Positions 8,732 through 17,904 of a stretch of 64,000 bases of DNA are shown here, one piece after another. Where the stretch lies: positions 124,001 through 188,000 of the forward strand of contig NZ_JXQQ01000119.1 of the NCBI RefSeq assembly GCF_000834655.1. Reading direction: 5' to 3'. The notes beneath the pieces were generated by a model. That model ran no database searches and was not told the origin of the DNA. It worked only from the letters and a program-made list of their open reading frames with translations. Numbering within the stretch: position 1 is the stretch's first letter; every line of letters begins with the position of its first letter. Source of the stretch: Variovorax paradoxus. Its GTDB lineage: Bacteria; Pseudomonadota; Gammaproteobacteria; Burkholderiales; Burkholderiaceae_C. Made by a program: the position numbers and the translations under genes.

Positions 8732-10219
8732 TCAGTCCGCCGCGGCCCTGTCCTTGCGCAGGCTCGCGAACAGCGACCACGCCATGCCTGCGAGCAGCAG
8801 CAGGCCAACACCCAGAGCACCCCAGAGCCACCACTTGCGCGACGGATCGTGCGGCGCCGTCCCAGGAACGGGCGCGAGCGCGGCGGCCGCTACGGCGGAC
8901 TCCACCGCCGCCACCGGCAGCGTGACCGAGGCATCGTCCGCCGCGACGGGTTTGTCCGCCGCGTAGCCCGGGATCAGCGTCGACAGCGCGAGCGGCGCGC
9001 CCGGCACCGCCCCTTGCACCGCGCCCTTGTCGGGCGCCGCGCTCCAGGCCAGCGAGAACGGCGCACCGCCCTGCGCAAGAAACACCAGCGTGCGCGGCGT
9101 CGCCCCCACGGCGATGCTCGGCGGCGTTGCGCCGAGCAGGCTCACAGGGCCCGCCGTGCGCAGCCGCAGGCGCGAATACACGGCGCCATCGAGCGCCAGC
9201 ACCGGCGAGCGCGCCTCGCCGCCGGCTTGCGCGAGGCGGTACACCACCGTGTCGAGCAGCGGCGCTTCGCCCGGGCCCGTGGGCAGCGTGGTCGTTCGGC
9301 GATGCTGATGGCGCAGCGCGTAGAGCGGGTTGCGCGGCACGAACTGCGGCGGCGTCGCCGAAGCCGGCGCCGCATCGACCAGGCCCGACACGCCGACCTG
9401 GGCCAGCGTGTTGATGTCGGCCAAGTCGATGCGCAGACTCTGCACCGGCAGGCCGCGCGGCAGCACGTAGTCGCAGTAGTCCTCGGAGCAGCGCTCGGGT
9501 TTGAGTGCGCCGGACCATTCGATCGGCGCCACCGGCTCGACCTCCTGCACGCTGTCGATCTCCACCTTGGCGAGCGGCGCGCCGTGCTGCGGATCGCTCC
9601 AGCTCAGGCGCAGGAAGCGCGCGCGCAGGTTGCCCAGCTCGACCGCCATGCGCTCGATGGCCTGGCCGCCGTGGGCCAGCCGCACCAGTTGCTCCTCGCC
9701 GCCCACCGGGCGCCATTGCCGCAGGTCCTCGCTGGCCTCCAGCTGGAAGCCGAACAGGCCGCGCGCATCGGGCGCGACTTCGAAGCGCGCCTGCAGCAGG
9801 GCGCCCTTGACCTGGCTCACGTCGATCAGCCACTGCGCCGCGTCGTTCGGCCTGGCGGTGGTCTTGCTGTCCAGCGCCAGGGAGCCGTCGGGGCGCACGG
9901 TGAAAGCGAGTGCGGTATCGCCCGATGCCGCGCTGCCGGGCAACGCGAAGATCGGCACCGCTTGCGACGCCGTGCGCGGCGCTGCCGCTTCGTTGCGCAG
10001 CCAGGCATAGGGCACCGCATGCCCGGCCGCGTTGTGGACCCGCAGGTCGCTCAGGTCGCCGTACGCTGCGCGGCCGTAGATGGCGAGCGGCAGCGTGAGC
10101 CGGTGGTAGGGCCCCGCGCCCTGCAGCGCGATGGGGGCCGAAGTGACCGGCTGCGCCTGTGCGGCACCCGCCGTCGTCACCAGTGCGGCCAGGAGGACGC
10201 GCATCGAGTGGCCGCTCAT
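8732..10219 (-). CDS. DUF3999 family exported/membrane-anchored protein
   Basis: The product has 495 aa. It begins MSGHSMRVLLAALVTTAG, a signal peptide ending near AQA, and ends with one hydrophobic helix (WWLWGALGVGLLLLAGMAW) and a short basic tail. The large middle part is beta-rich with a CSEDYCDYVLPRG segment, which fits DUF3999. Start and stop (ATGA at 10216-10219) overlap with the upstream DUF2339 gene, so translation is probably coupled and the two proteins are likely to work together at the cell envelope. Function unknown. Confidence 0.88.
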   Translation of the reverse strand: MSGHSMRVLLAALVTTAGAAQAQPVTSAPIALQGAGPYHRLTLPLAIYGRAAYGDLSDLRVHNAAGHAVPYAWLRNEAAAPRTASQAVPIFALPGSAASGDTALAFTVRPDGSLALDSKTTARPNDAAQWLIDVSQVKGALLQARFEVAPDARGLFGFQLEASEDLRQWRPVGGEEQLVRLAHGGQAIERMAVELGNLRARFLRLSWSDPQHGAPLAKVEIDSVQEVEPVAPIEWSGALKPERCSEDYCDYVLPRGLPVQSLRIDLADINTLAQVGVSGLVDAAPASATPPQFVPRNPLYALRHQHRRTTTLPTGPGEAPLLDTVVYRLAQAGGEARSPVLALDGAVYSRLRLRTAGPVSLLGATPPSIAVGATPRTLVFLAQGGAPFSLAWSAAPDKGAVQGAVPGAPLALSTLIPGYAADKPVAADDASVTLPVAAVESAVAAAALAPVPGTAPHDPSRKWWLWGALGVGLLLLAGMAWSLFASLRKDRAAAD

Positions 10220-13200
10220 GCCGCACCTCCCTCGGCCGGGGCCTTCTGTTCCTTCGGCTCCGCGTCTTCCTTCTTCGGCGGAACGGGCGCGAAGTACCCC
10301 ACCAGGAGCAGCAGCGCGCCGACGGCAATGAACGACACGATGCGGAACAGCCCGCCACGATCCGCCAGCTCGACGAAGAACAGCTTGAGCACCACGACGC
10401 CGAGCAGCGCGGCGCCCGCGATCCACAGCGTGCGTACACGGCGTCCGTGGCCGAGCACCATCGCGACCACGCCGCAGATCGCCCAGGTGATCGACAACGC
10501 CGCCTGCGTGAGCCACGAGGCATAGAGCGCGTCGAAGCGCCACTCCACGCCCGCGTAGTGATGGCATGCGCGCAGCACCATGCCGGTCAGCAGCGCGAGG
10601 CCGGTGAAGCCGACCGCGCCCTTGGCGACCATCGGCTGCACCCGCGCGAACGAGCCGTCAGGCAGCGCGCGCCACCAGAGCACCAGCGCGAACAGCACGA
10701 GCCATTGCGCGAGTTCGAGCGGATTGAGCAAGGGCACATAAGGCAGCGGCGCCGCATCGCCGGGGCTGACGGCATTGGTCACCCACACCCATGCGAGCAG
10801 GTACGCCGCCACCGGCGTCGCCGCGAACTCCAGGTAGGCGCTGCGGTATTCGACGAGCGGCCAGCGCTGCAGCAGCACGCGCGAGCGCAGCGCCCACAGC
10901 ACGAGCGCCGGAACGATGGCCCAGCCCAGCAGTTGCCAGCTCGACCACTCGGCGCCGACGCGGCCGAGTTGCCATTGGCATTCGCGCGCCGCGAGCAGCA
11001 GGAAGAGCCAGAAGCCTGCCACGTGGAACGGCGTGAGCGCCGAGGCGTCGAACCAGCGCTTCTGCGCACGCAGCAGGCGCAGGTGCCACGCAAGCGCCAG
11101 CGGCCAGGCGATCCAGCCGAGCGCGCTGGACGGCACGTAGAACGGCGTCGGCCCGCCTGCGATGCCGTAGGCGGCGATCAGGCCGAAGCCGGGCAGCGTG
11201 GCGATCGTCGCCTGGCCGAGTTGCGACCAGTCGCGCCGATGTGCCACGAGCGCGGACAGCACCGACGTCACGAGCACCACCGCCATGACGGTCGCGGGCA
11301 CGTGGCCCGTCAGCGCGTGGAGGTTCAGCACCCGGACGCTTTCGTCCAGCATGCCGAAGAGCCACCAGCCCAGGCCCCAGGTCACCGGCACCCACAGCAC
11401 CACCGGATTGGCGCACCAGGCGTTGACCCAGCGCTTGCGCGTCGCGCCGGTGGGCTCGCCCGCGCGCGGCCGGGCTTCGTCGCGCAGCCAGTCGCCCGCA
11501 AGAAGCGCTGTGAGGCCCAGCACCACCGGCGTCCAGAAGCCCAGATGCCCGAAGGCGGGGCGCAGCACCCGCATGTCGCCGCCCATCTCCGCCAGCACGA
11601 TGAAGAGGATCGCCGAGACCGCATGCAGCACACCGGCGAACGCCGCGAGCGGCAGGTGCGCCATGCGCAGCGCGACCCACAGCACGACGACGGCGGTCAG
11701 CGGCCACAGCAGCGCGGCCTGGGTGAGGCTGACCTGGAACAGCATCGCCAGGTGCAGCAGGCCGACACCGGCGATCACGCCCACCACATTGCCGACGGAC
11801 CACACCGGCTGCACGCCGCGCGCGAGCGCCGCGCGGTGCGCCTGCAGCATCGACCAGGCGGCGCTGCCGAGCACGCTGAGCGCGATGAGGCACGCGGCCG
11901 CGGCGCCCTGCCAGCCGCTTTCGAGCGCCTGCCTGGCATCGAGGCCATCGCCCGCGCGATGCAGCGTGGCGATGAAACCCGCCACCGCCAGCGCCTGCAT
12001 GCCGAAACTCACATGAGCGAGCGGCAGCAGCGCGAAACGCACGGCCACCGCGAAAGTTACCGAGGCCAGCACGGCCGTCGCCGCCGCGGCCCAGAGCGGC
12101 GTGAACCATTGCCACAGGAGCAGCGTGAGCGCGGCCATGCCGAGCCACGGCAAGGCGCTGCCGACGATGGCTTCGAGGCCGTCGCCTTCGTCGAGCTTCG
12201 CGCGGCGGTGCATGACCCACATCGCGAAGGCGCTCACCGCGACCAGCAACGGGCCGATCACCGATCCCTGCAGCAGCGGGTGCCCTGCAGCCCCATCGAC
12301 CTGCGTGGCTTCGAGCAGCTTCCACACCGCGCCCGCGAACACCAGGAACGAGAAGGCGCGCGCATAGACGCGCCCTTGCCGCGCGCCCAGCCAGTACATG
12401 CCGGCCGCCTCGACCGCCCAAGCGGCGCCGGTCCACTGCCCTTCGAGGCCGAGCGGAATGGCGAGCGTGCCGAAGATCACGCCGACGATGGCGTAGGCCT
12501 CCGCCAGCAGCGCGAGGCCCTTGGGCTGCGTGGCGAACACCAGGCGGCCCATCACGAGGTAGAACGCCGCGAGCGCCATCGCCGAGAACGCGGCGCCGTA
12601 TTCCCACGGGCGCATCAAGAGGTACTGCATGCCGAAGGCGACCATCGGCGTGCCGAACACCAGCGAGCTGTCGACGCGGCCCGCGCGGCGCAGCGTGTCG
12701 AGCGCGCGCGTGGCCAGCGGCTGCGCGGGCTGCACCGGCGCATCGAACAGCGTGCGGCGCGCGAAGAACAAACCGATGGCGGTAAAGAGGAGGAAGAACA
12801 CGACGAGGAACGGCTGCACGATGCCGTACTGGTCGTCGGTGTAGTACTTGTGCGCCCAGCCGGCCGCGAGCGTGAAGGTGCCCACGAACCCGATCAGGTT
12901 GAGCACGCGCCAGGCCTTGAACCACGCGATCAGCACGATGCCGACGTCGAGCACCAGCAGGTAGGTGAAGAGGCCCACCGGCTGGTTCGATCCGGTCGAT
13001 GCCAGCACCGGCGCCGCGAAGCCTTCTAGCGCGGCGACGATCGCGAGCAACGGCGCGTTCTGCAGCACCGCCAATGCGGCGCTGAGCACCGCCACGCCGA
13101 ACAGGAATGCGAAGCCCACGCTGGCCGGCAGCAGGCCGCTGAGCTTCATGGCCGCGAGCGTCGTGAGATAGAAGACGCCGATGCCCGCGCCCTGCAGGAT

Positions 13201-14085
13201 CAGCGCGTAGCCCGCGCGCTTGTGGCGCAGCAGCCAGCCCAGCACGAGGAGACCCGCGCCCACCAGCGCGACCGCGGCGTAGCGCAGTTCGATCGGCACC
13301 GTGACGCGTTCGGCCGTGTAGCGCAGCAGGAAGGCCAAGCCGAGGAAGAGGATCAAGACACCGAGCTTCACCAGCATGTTGCCGCCGAAGATCAGGTTGG
13401 CGATGGGTGCCGGCAGGCGGTCGCGCAGCGGGACCGGCGGTGGGGGCGGTGGAGGAGGCGGCGGTGGCGCACGGCGCACCAGAGGCGGCACGGCGACCGG
13501 CGGCGTAGGTGCTGCGACGGGGGCCGGCGGGCGCGGCGCGGCGGTTTCGTCAGCGGCAGGTGCGACCGGCTCGGCGGGTGTGGCCGGCGCTTCTGCAACG
13601 GGCTCCTTGGCAACGACGACAGGCCGCGGGACCTGCATCGTCGCGATGTGGGGCCGCGTCATCTCGGCGGCTCGCGCGGCCGCCGGCTGGCCCAATGGCA
13701 GCGAAGGCGACACCGCGACCGGCGTGCTGGCCATCGATGTGGCGAGATCGCCAACTGGCGCATTTGCCGCCGCAGGAGAGACCACCTCGCCCGCGCCCTG
13801 CGCGAGCCGGCGTTCGAGCTGGCTGACGCGCGCTTCGAGTTCGCTCACCCGCTGCTGCAGCTTCAGCACGCCGCCTGCGGGCGCAGCCGTTGCCGCGGGC
13901 GTGCCGACGACGCGGCCATCCGGCAGGCCACCCTCCGCCTCGGTGCGCCGCGGCTCGTCCTTTTTCTTCTTGCCGAACAGCTTCGAGAACGCGAACGCGC
14001 CGACGAGCGCAAGAACCAGCGCCACGGGCACCGATTCGAAGATCGCCCCAATGAACAGGCCGGCAATCATGCCTATGAACCACAT
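10216..14085 (-). CDS. DUF2339 family giant polytopic membrane protein
   Basis: The product has 1289 aa. It opens with a hydrophobic segment (MWFIGMIAGLFIGAIF), a basic KLFGKKKKDEP patch, a short coiled-coil region (LKLQQRVSELEARVSQLERR) and a proline-rich linker containing a run of eleven prolines. About 900 residues of closely spaced membrane helices follow. This architecture is the DUF2339 family. Members are unusually large with many predicted helices and no known activity. It is followed with a 4-bp overlap by the DUF3999 gene. The pair is conserved together in many Burkholderiales (known association), suggesting a shared envelope role. Confidence 0.9.
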   Translation of the reverse strand: MWFIGMIAGLFIGAIFESVPVALVLALVGAFAFSKLFGKKKKDEPRRTEAEGGLPDGRVVGTPAATAAPAGGVLKLQQRVSELEARVSQLERRLAQGAGEVVSPAAANAPVGDLATSMASTPVAVSPSLPLGQPAAARAAEMTRPHIATMQVPRPVVVAKEPVAEAPATPAEPVAPAADETAAPRPPAPVAAPTPPVAVPPLVRRAPPPPPPPPPPPVPLRDRLPAPIANLIFGGNMLVKLGVLILFLGLAFLLRYTAERVTVPIELRYAAVALVGAGLLVLGWLLRHKRAGYALILQGAGIGVFYLTTLAAMKLSGLLPASVGFAFLFGVAVLSAALAVLQNAPLLAIVAALEGFAAPVLASTGSNQPVGLFTYLLVLDVGIVLIAWFKAWRVLNLIGFVGTFTLAAGWAHKYYTDDQYGIVQPFLVVFFLLFTAIGLFFARRTLFDAPVQPAQPLATRALDTLRRAGRVDSSLVFGTPMVAFGMQYLLMRPWEYGAAFSAMALAAFYLVMGRLVFATQPKGLALLAEAYAIVGVIFGTLAIPLGLEGQWTGAAWAVEAAGMYWLGARQGRVYARAFSFLVFAGAVWKLLEATQVDGAAGHPLLQGSVIGPLLVAVSAFAMWVMHRRAKLDEGDGLEAIVGSALPWLGMAALTLLLWQWFTPLWAAAATAVLASVTFAVAVRFALLPLAHVSFGMQALAVAGFIATLHRAGDGLDARQALESGWQGAAAACLIALSVLGSAAWSMLQAHRAALARGVQPVWSVGNVVGVIAGVGLLHLAMLFQVSLTQAALLWPLTAVVVLWVALRMAHLPLAAFAGVLHAVSAILFIVLAEMGGDMRVLRPAFGHLGFWTPVVLGLTALLAGDWLRDEARPRAGEPTGATRKRWVNAWCANPVVLWVPVTWGLGWWLFGMLDESVRVLNLHALTGHVPATVMAVVLVTSVLSALVAHRRDWSQLGQATIATLPGFGLIAAYGIAGGPTPFYVPSSALGWIAWPLALAWHLRLLRAQKRWFDASALTPFHVAGFWLFLLLAARECQWQLGRVGAEWSSWQLLGWAIVPALVLWALRSRVLLQRWPLVEYRSAYLEFAATPVAAYLLAWVWVTNAVSPGDAAPLPYVPLLNPLELAQWLVLFALVLWWRALPDGSFARVQPMVAKGAVGFTGLALLTGMVLRACHHYAGVEWRFDALYASWLTQAALSITWAICGVVAMVLGHGRRVRTLWIAGAALLGVVVLKLFFVELADRGGLFRIVSFIAVGALLLLVGYFAPVPPKKEDAEPKEQKAPAEGGAA

Positions 14086-14171
14086 CCCTGACTCCCCATG
14101 TTTTGGCGAGTCCGGAGTGTACGGCTGATCCCGGCGAAAACCGCCGTGATGCCCGTCCTGCCTATGCCGTC

Positions 14172-14193
14172 AGCTATAGCTTTGGTAGCAGCT
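14172..14193. repeat. Short Comamonadaceae-type intergenic repeat (candidate)
   Basis: The 22 bases between the DUF2339 gene and the uvrD stop resemble the TGCTATCAAA...ATAGC family of short, partly palindromic repeats common in Comamonadaceae. This is pattern recognition only; copy number cannot be counted here. Confidence 0.35.
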
Positions 14194-14207
14194 CAGGCTG
14201 GTGCGGG

Positions 14208-16619
14208 TCAGACCGGCGTGAGCTTGGCCACCGACAGCGCCAGCCACTTCACGCCGTGGCGCGTGAACTTGACCTGCGCGCGCGCGTCGTCGCCCGTGCC
14301 TTCGAGGGCTACCACCGTGCCCTCGCCGAACTTGTTGTGGAACACCTGCATGCCCGAGCGCAGGCCGTGCGAGGGAGCGGTCTTCTGGGGCGGCACCGGC
14401 GGGCTGGCGAAGGTGTCCCTGCTGCCGCCGTAGCTGCTGCTGCCACCGCTGTAGCCGCCACTGCCGCCGCGCGTGCTCCCGTAGCCGCCGCCGTAGCCGA
14501 AAGCCGAGGGCGTGAAGCCCTGGTTCTTCGGCGTGAGCCACTTGAGCGCGCCTTCGGGAAGCTCGTCGAAGAAGCGGCTCTTGACGTTGTAGCGCGTCTG
14601 GCCGTGCAGCATGCGCGTCTGCGAATGGCTCAGGTACAGGCGCTTGCGGGCGCGCGTGATCGCCACGTACATCAGGCGGCGCTCTTCCTCCAGGCTCTCG
14701 AAGTCGCTCATCGAGTTCTCGTGCGGAAAGAGCCCCTCCTCCATGCCGGTGATGAACACGCAGTCGAACTCCAGGCCCTTGGCGGCATGCACCGTCATGA
14801 GCTGCACCGCGTCCTGCCCGGCCTGCGCCTGGTTGTCGCCCGATTCGAGCGCGGCGTGCGTGAGGAACGCGGCCAGCGGGCTCAGCGTTTCGCCGGTCTC
14901 GGCATCGGGCGCGAGCGGCTCGTCGAGCACCGGGCGGGTGGGGTCGATGCCCTGGCTCGCGGGCGACTGGCGCAGCTCGTCGACCGGCAGCGCCACCGCA
15001 TCGCGGCCGAAGCCCTCCTGCGTGACGAAGCTCTCGGCGGCATTCACGAGTTCGTCCAGATTCTCCAGGCGGTCCGCGCCTTCGCGGTCGGCCTTGTAGT
15101 GCTCGACGAGCCCGCTGTGGTCGAGCACCAGCTCGATGATCTCGCGCAGGCTCACGCCCTGGGTTTGCTCCCGCAGCACATCGATCTTGGCGACGAAGCC
15201 CGTGAGGTTCGCGCCCGCCTTGCCGCCGACGACGCTGACCGCGTCGTGCAGCGAACGCCCGGCTGCACGCGCGGCGTCCTGCAGGGTTTCGAGCGTGCGC
15301 GCGCCGATGCCGCGCGGCGGGAAGTTGACGACGCGCAGAAAGCTCGTGTCGTCGTCCTTGTTCTCCAGGAGGCGCAGGTAGGCCAGCGCGTGCTTGATTT
15401 CGGCGCGCTCGAAGAAGCGCAGGCCGCCGTACACGCGGTACGGCACCGACGCATTGAAGAGCGCCGTTTCGATCACCCGGCTCTGCGCATTGCTGCGGTA
15501 GAGCACGGCCATTTCCTTGCGGTCGAAGCCGTCGCGCACGAGCTGGCGCATTTCCTCGACCATCCACTGCGCCTCGGCGAGGTCGGTAGGCGACTCGTAC
15601 ACGCGCACCGGCTCGCCCGGGCCCTGGTCGGTGCGCAGGTTCTTGCCCAGGCGCTTCTTGTTATGACTGATGAGCTCGTTGGCCGAGTCGAGGATGTTGC
15701 TGTAGCTGCGGTAGTTCTGCTCCAGCTTGATCTGGTGCTGCACATCGAACTCGCGCACGAAGTCGGCCATGTTGCCCACGCGCGCGCCGCGAAAGGCGTA
15801 GATGCTCTGGTCGTCGTCGCCCACCGCGATCACGCTGTTGTTCGGGTTGGGCGTGAACTGCCCGCCGACCGTGTTGCCCGAGAGCATCTTGATCCACGCG
15901 TACTGCAGGCGGTTGGTGTCCTGGAACTCGTCGATCAGGATGTGACGAAAGCGCCGCTGGTAGTGCTCGCGCACCGGGTCGTTGTCGCGCAGCAGTTCGT
16001 AGCTGCGCAGCATGAGTTCGCCGAAATCGACCACGCCTTCGCGCTGGCACTGCTCTTCGTAGAGCTGGTAGAGCTCGACCTTCTTGCGGTCGTCGTCGCT
16101 GCGGATCTCCACGTCCTTCGGGCGCAGGCCGTCTTCCTTGGCGCCCGCGATGAACCACTGGGTCTGCTTCGCGGGAAAGCGCTCGTCGTCGACGTTGAAC
16201 TGCTTCATCAGGCGCTTGATGGCCGAGAGCTGGTCCTGCGTGTCGAGGATCTGGAAGGTCGAGGGCAGGTTGGCCAGCTTCCAATGGGCGCGCAGCAGGC
16301 GGTTGCACAGGCCGTGGAAGGTGCCGATCCACATGCCGCGCACGTTGACCGGCAGGATCGCGGTCAGCCGCGTCATCATTTCCTTGGCCGCCTTGTTGGT
16401 GAAGGTCACGGCGAGGATGCCGCCGGCGGAGACCTGCCCCGTCTGGAGCAGCCAGGCGATGCGGGTGGTGAGCACCCGCGTCTTGCCGGAGCCGGCGCCC
16501 GCCAGGATGAGCGCATTGCCCGCCGGCAGGGTGACCGCGGAAAGCTGCTCCGCGTTCAGGTTCTTGAGCAGCGGCAGGTCCGCAGAATGGGCGTCAGCCG
16601 CAGGATCGTTAAACAACAT
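14208..16619 (-). CDS. uvrD: UvrD/PcrA-type DNA helicase
   Basis: The product has 803 aa from the ATG at 16619 (MLFNDPAADAHSADLPLLKN). It shows superfamily 1A motifs in order: Walker A AGAGSGKTRVLTTR, motif II IDEFQDTN, QNYRSYSNIL, the VMTVHAAKGLEFDCVF type motif V and the VAITRARKRLYL motif VI. A glycine/serine-rich linker (GYGGGYGSTRGGSGGYSGG) precedes a C-terminal Tudor-like segment (HNKFGEGTVVALEG) typical of UvrD/PcrA. The enzyme unwinds DNA in nucleotide excision and mismatch repair. It is divergent from guaC. Confidence 0.96.
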   Translation of the reverse strand: MLFNDPAADAHSADLPLLKNLNAEQLSAVTLPAGNALILAGAGSGKTRVLTTRIAWLLQTGQVSAGGILAVTFTNKAAKEMMTRLTAILPVNVRGMWIGTFHGLCNRLLRAHWKLANLPSTFQILDTQDQLSAIKRLMKQFNVDDERFPAKQTQWFIAGAKEDGLRPKDVEIRSDDDRKKVELYQLYEEQCQREGVVDFGELMLRSYELLRDNDPVREHYQRRFRHILIDEFQDTNRLQYAWIKMLSGNTVGGQFTPNPNNSVIAVGDDDQSIYAFRGARVGNMADFVREFDVQHQIKLEQNYRSYSNILDSANELISHNKKRLGKNLRTDQGPGEPVRVYESPTDLAEAQWMVEEMRQLVRDGFDRKEMAVLYRSNAQSRVIETALFNASVPYRVYGGLRFFERAEIKHALAYLRLLENKDDDTSFLRVVNFPPRGIGARTLETLQDAARAAGRSLHDAVSVVGGKAGANLTGFVAKIDVLREQTQGVSLREIIELVLDHSGLVEHYKADREGADRLENLDELVNAAESFVTQEGFGRDAVALPVDELRQSPASQGIDPTRPVLDEPLAPDAETGETLSPLAAFLTHAALESGDNQAQAGQDAVQLMTVHAAKGLEFDCVFITGMEEGLFPHENSMSDFESLEEERRLMYVAITRARKRLYLSHSQTRMLHGQTRYNVKSRFFDELPEGALKWLTPKNQGFTPSAFGYGGGYGSTRGGSGGYSGGSSSYGGSRDTFASPPVPPQKTAPSHGLRSGMQVFHNKFGEGTVVALEGTGDDARAQVKFTRHGVKWLALSVAKLTPV

Positions 16620-16702
16620 CCTGCGATTGTAGAAACCACGGCGTATGCGGGTTATATGAAGAACCGGAAGACCTGCCACCGGGACACCGCGTAAACTCAA
16701 TC

Positions 16703-16734
16703 ACCGGGCCCAAGATTCTTGCGCCCGGTTTTTT
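16703..16734 (+). terminator. Intrinsic terminator-like hairpin in the guaC leader
   Basis: The arms ACCGGGC (from 16703) and GCCCGGT (to 16729) enclose a short loop and run into TTTTTT on the plus strand. No plus-strand gene lies upstream; the region is the divergent uvrD/guaC spacer. It may therefore act as an attenuator in a long guaC leader or end a short RNA. A possible -10 (TAAACT) lies just before it. Confidence 0.55.
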
Positions 16735-16842
16735 GTGGGCGTTTTCTTTTCGAGACGCACGCGAAAGCCGGCCGGACCAAGCGCTCATTCGTTTTTTTCA
16801 ACGATCCCGGCCGCCGCCGGGCCGCCGCAGGGCGGCTCGAGC

Positions 16843-16890
16843 CACACCTTCGGGGGGTGGCGAAGCACACGCAGTGGCAAGCCGGGGGGC
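16843..16890 (+). repeat. Dispersed intergenic repeat, copy 1
   Basis: The block contains CACCTTCGGGGGGTGGCG then AAGCACACGCAGTGGCAAG and a G-run. It aligns with the blocks at 45751-45805 and, on the other strand, 37306-37355 (common frame: C/G-run arms, GGCG.AGC.ACACG.AGTG, AG..TGGGGG). It sits directly upstream of guaC. Confidence 0.45.
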
Positions 16891-16911
16891 CTTATTTACA
16901 GGAGCCTGGTC

Positions 16912-17889
16912 ATGCAGATTTTCGATTACGACAACATCCTTTTGCTCCCCCGCAAGTGCCGCGTGGAGAGCCGCTCGGAATGCGACGCCAGCGTCACGCT
17001 GGGCGAACGCACGTTCCGCCTGCCGGTGGTGCCGGCCAACATGAAGACGGTGGTCGACGAGTCGATCTGCCTGTGGCTCGCGCAGAACGGCTACTTCTAC
17101 GTGATGCACCGCTTCGACCTGGACAACGTGAAGTTCGTCAAGGACATGCAGAGCAAGGGCGTGTTCGCCTCCATTTCGCTCGGCGTGAAGAAGCCCGACT
17201 ACGAGACCGTCGACCAACTGGTGGCCCAGGGCCTCGTGCCCGAATACATCACGATCGACATCGCGCACGGCCATGCCGACAGCGTGAAGAACATGATCGG
17301 CTACCTGAAAGAGAAGCTGCCGAAGGCCTTCGTGATCGCCGGCAACGTCGGCACGCCCGAAGCCGTGATCGACCTGGAGAACTGGGGCGCGGACGCGACC
17401 AAGGTCGGCATCGGCCCGGGCAAGGTCTGCATCACCAAGCTCAAGACCGGCTTCGGCACGGGCGGCTGGCAGCTGTCTGCGCTCAAGTGGTGCGCGCGCG
17501 TGGCGACCAAGCCGATCATTGCCGACGGCGGCATTCGCGACCACGGCGACATCGCCAAGAGCGTGCGCTTCGGCGCTTCGATGGTGATGATCGGCTCCCT
17601 GTTCGCGGGCCATGAAGAGTCGCCTGGCAAGACGGTGGACGTCGACGGCACGCTCTTCAAGGAGTACTACGGCTCTGCCAGCGACTTCAACAAGGGCGAG
17701 TACAAGCACGTCGAGGGCAAGCGCATCCTGGAGCCCATCAAGGGCAAGCTGGCCGACACGCTGGTCGAGATGGAGCAGGACGTGCAGAGCTCGATCAGCT
17801 ACGCGGGCGGCCGCACGCTGATGGACATCCGCAAGGTCAATTACGTCACGCTGGGCGGCGCCAACGAGGGCGAACATCTGTTGATGTAG
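16912..17889 (+). CDS. guaC: GMP reductase
   Basis: The product has 325 aa. The IMPDH/GMPR TIM-barrel fold is evident from MQIFDYDNILLLPRKC, the catalytic loop GIGPGKVCITK with its active-site Cys near residue 175, and IIADGGIRDHGDIAKS for phosphate binding. No CBS domain is present, which separates it from IMP dehydrogenase. It converts GMP to IMP with NADPH in purine salvage. The start at 16912 has an AGGAG ribosome-binding site 7 bases upstream. A leader of roughly 200 bases carries a terminator-like hairpin. Confidence 0.95.
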   Translation: MQIFDYDNILLLPRKCRVESRSECDASVTLGERTFRLPVVPANMKTVVDESICLWLAQNGYFYVMHRFDLDNVKFVKDMQSKGVFASISLGVKKPDYETVDQLVAQGLVPEYITIDIAHGHADSVKNMIGYLKEKLPKAFVIAGNVGTPEAVIDLENWGADATKVGIGPGKVCITKLKTGFGTGGWQLSALKWCARVATKPIIADGGIRDHGDIAKSVRFGASMVMIGSLFAGHEESPGKTVDVDGTLFKEYYGSASDFNKGEYKHVEGKRILEPIKGKLADTLVEMEQDVQSSISYAGGRTLMDIRKVNYVTLGGANEGEHLLM

Positions 17890-17904
17890 GCCCACGCGGG
17901 CCGA

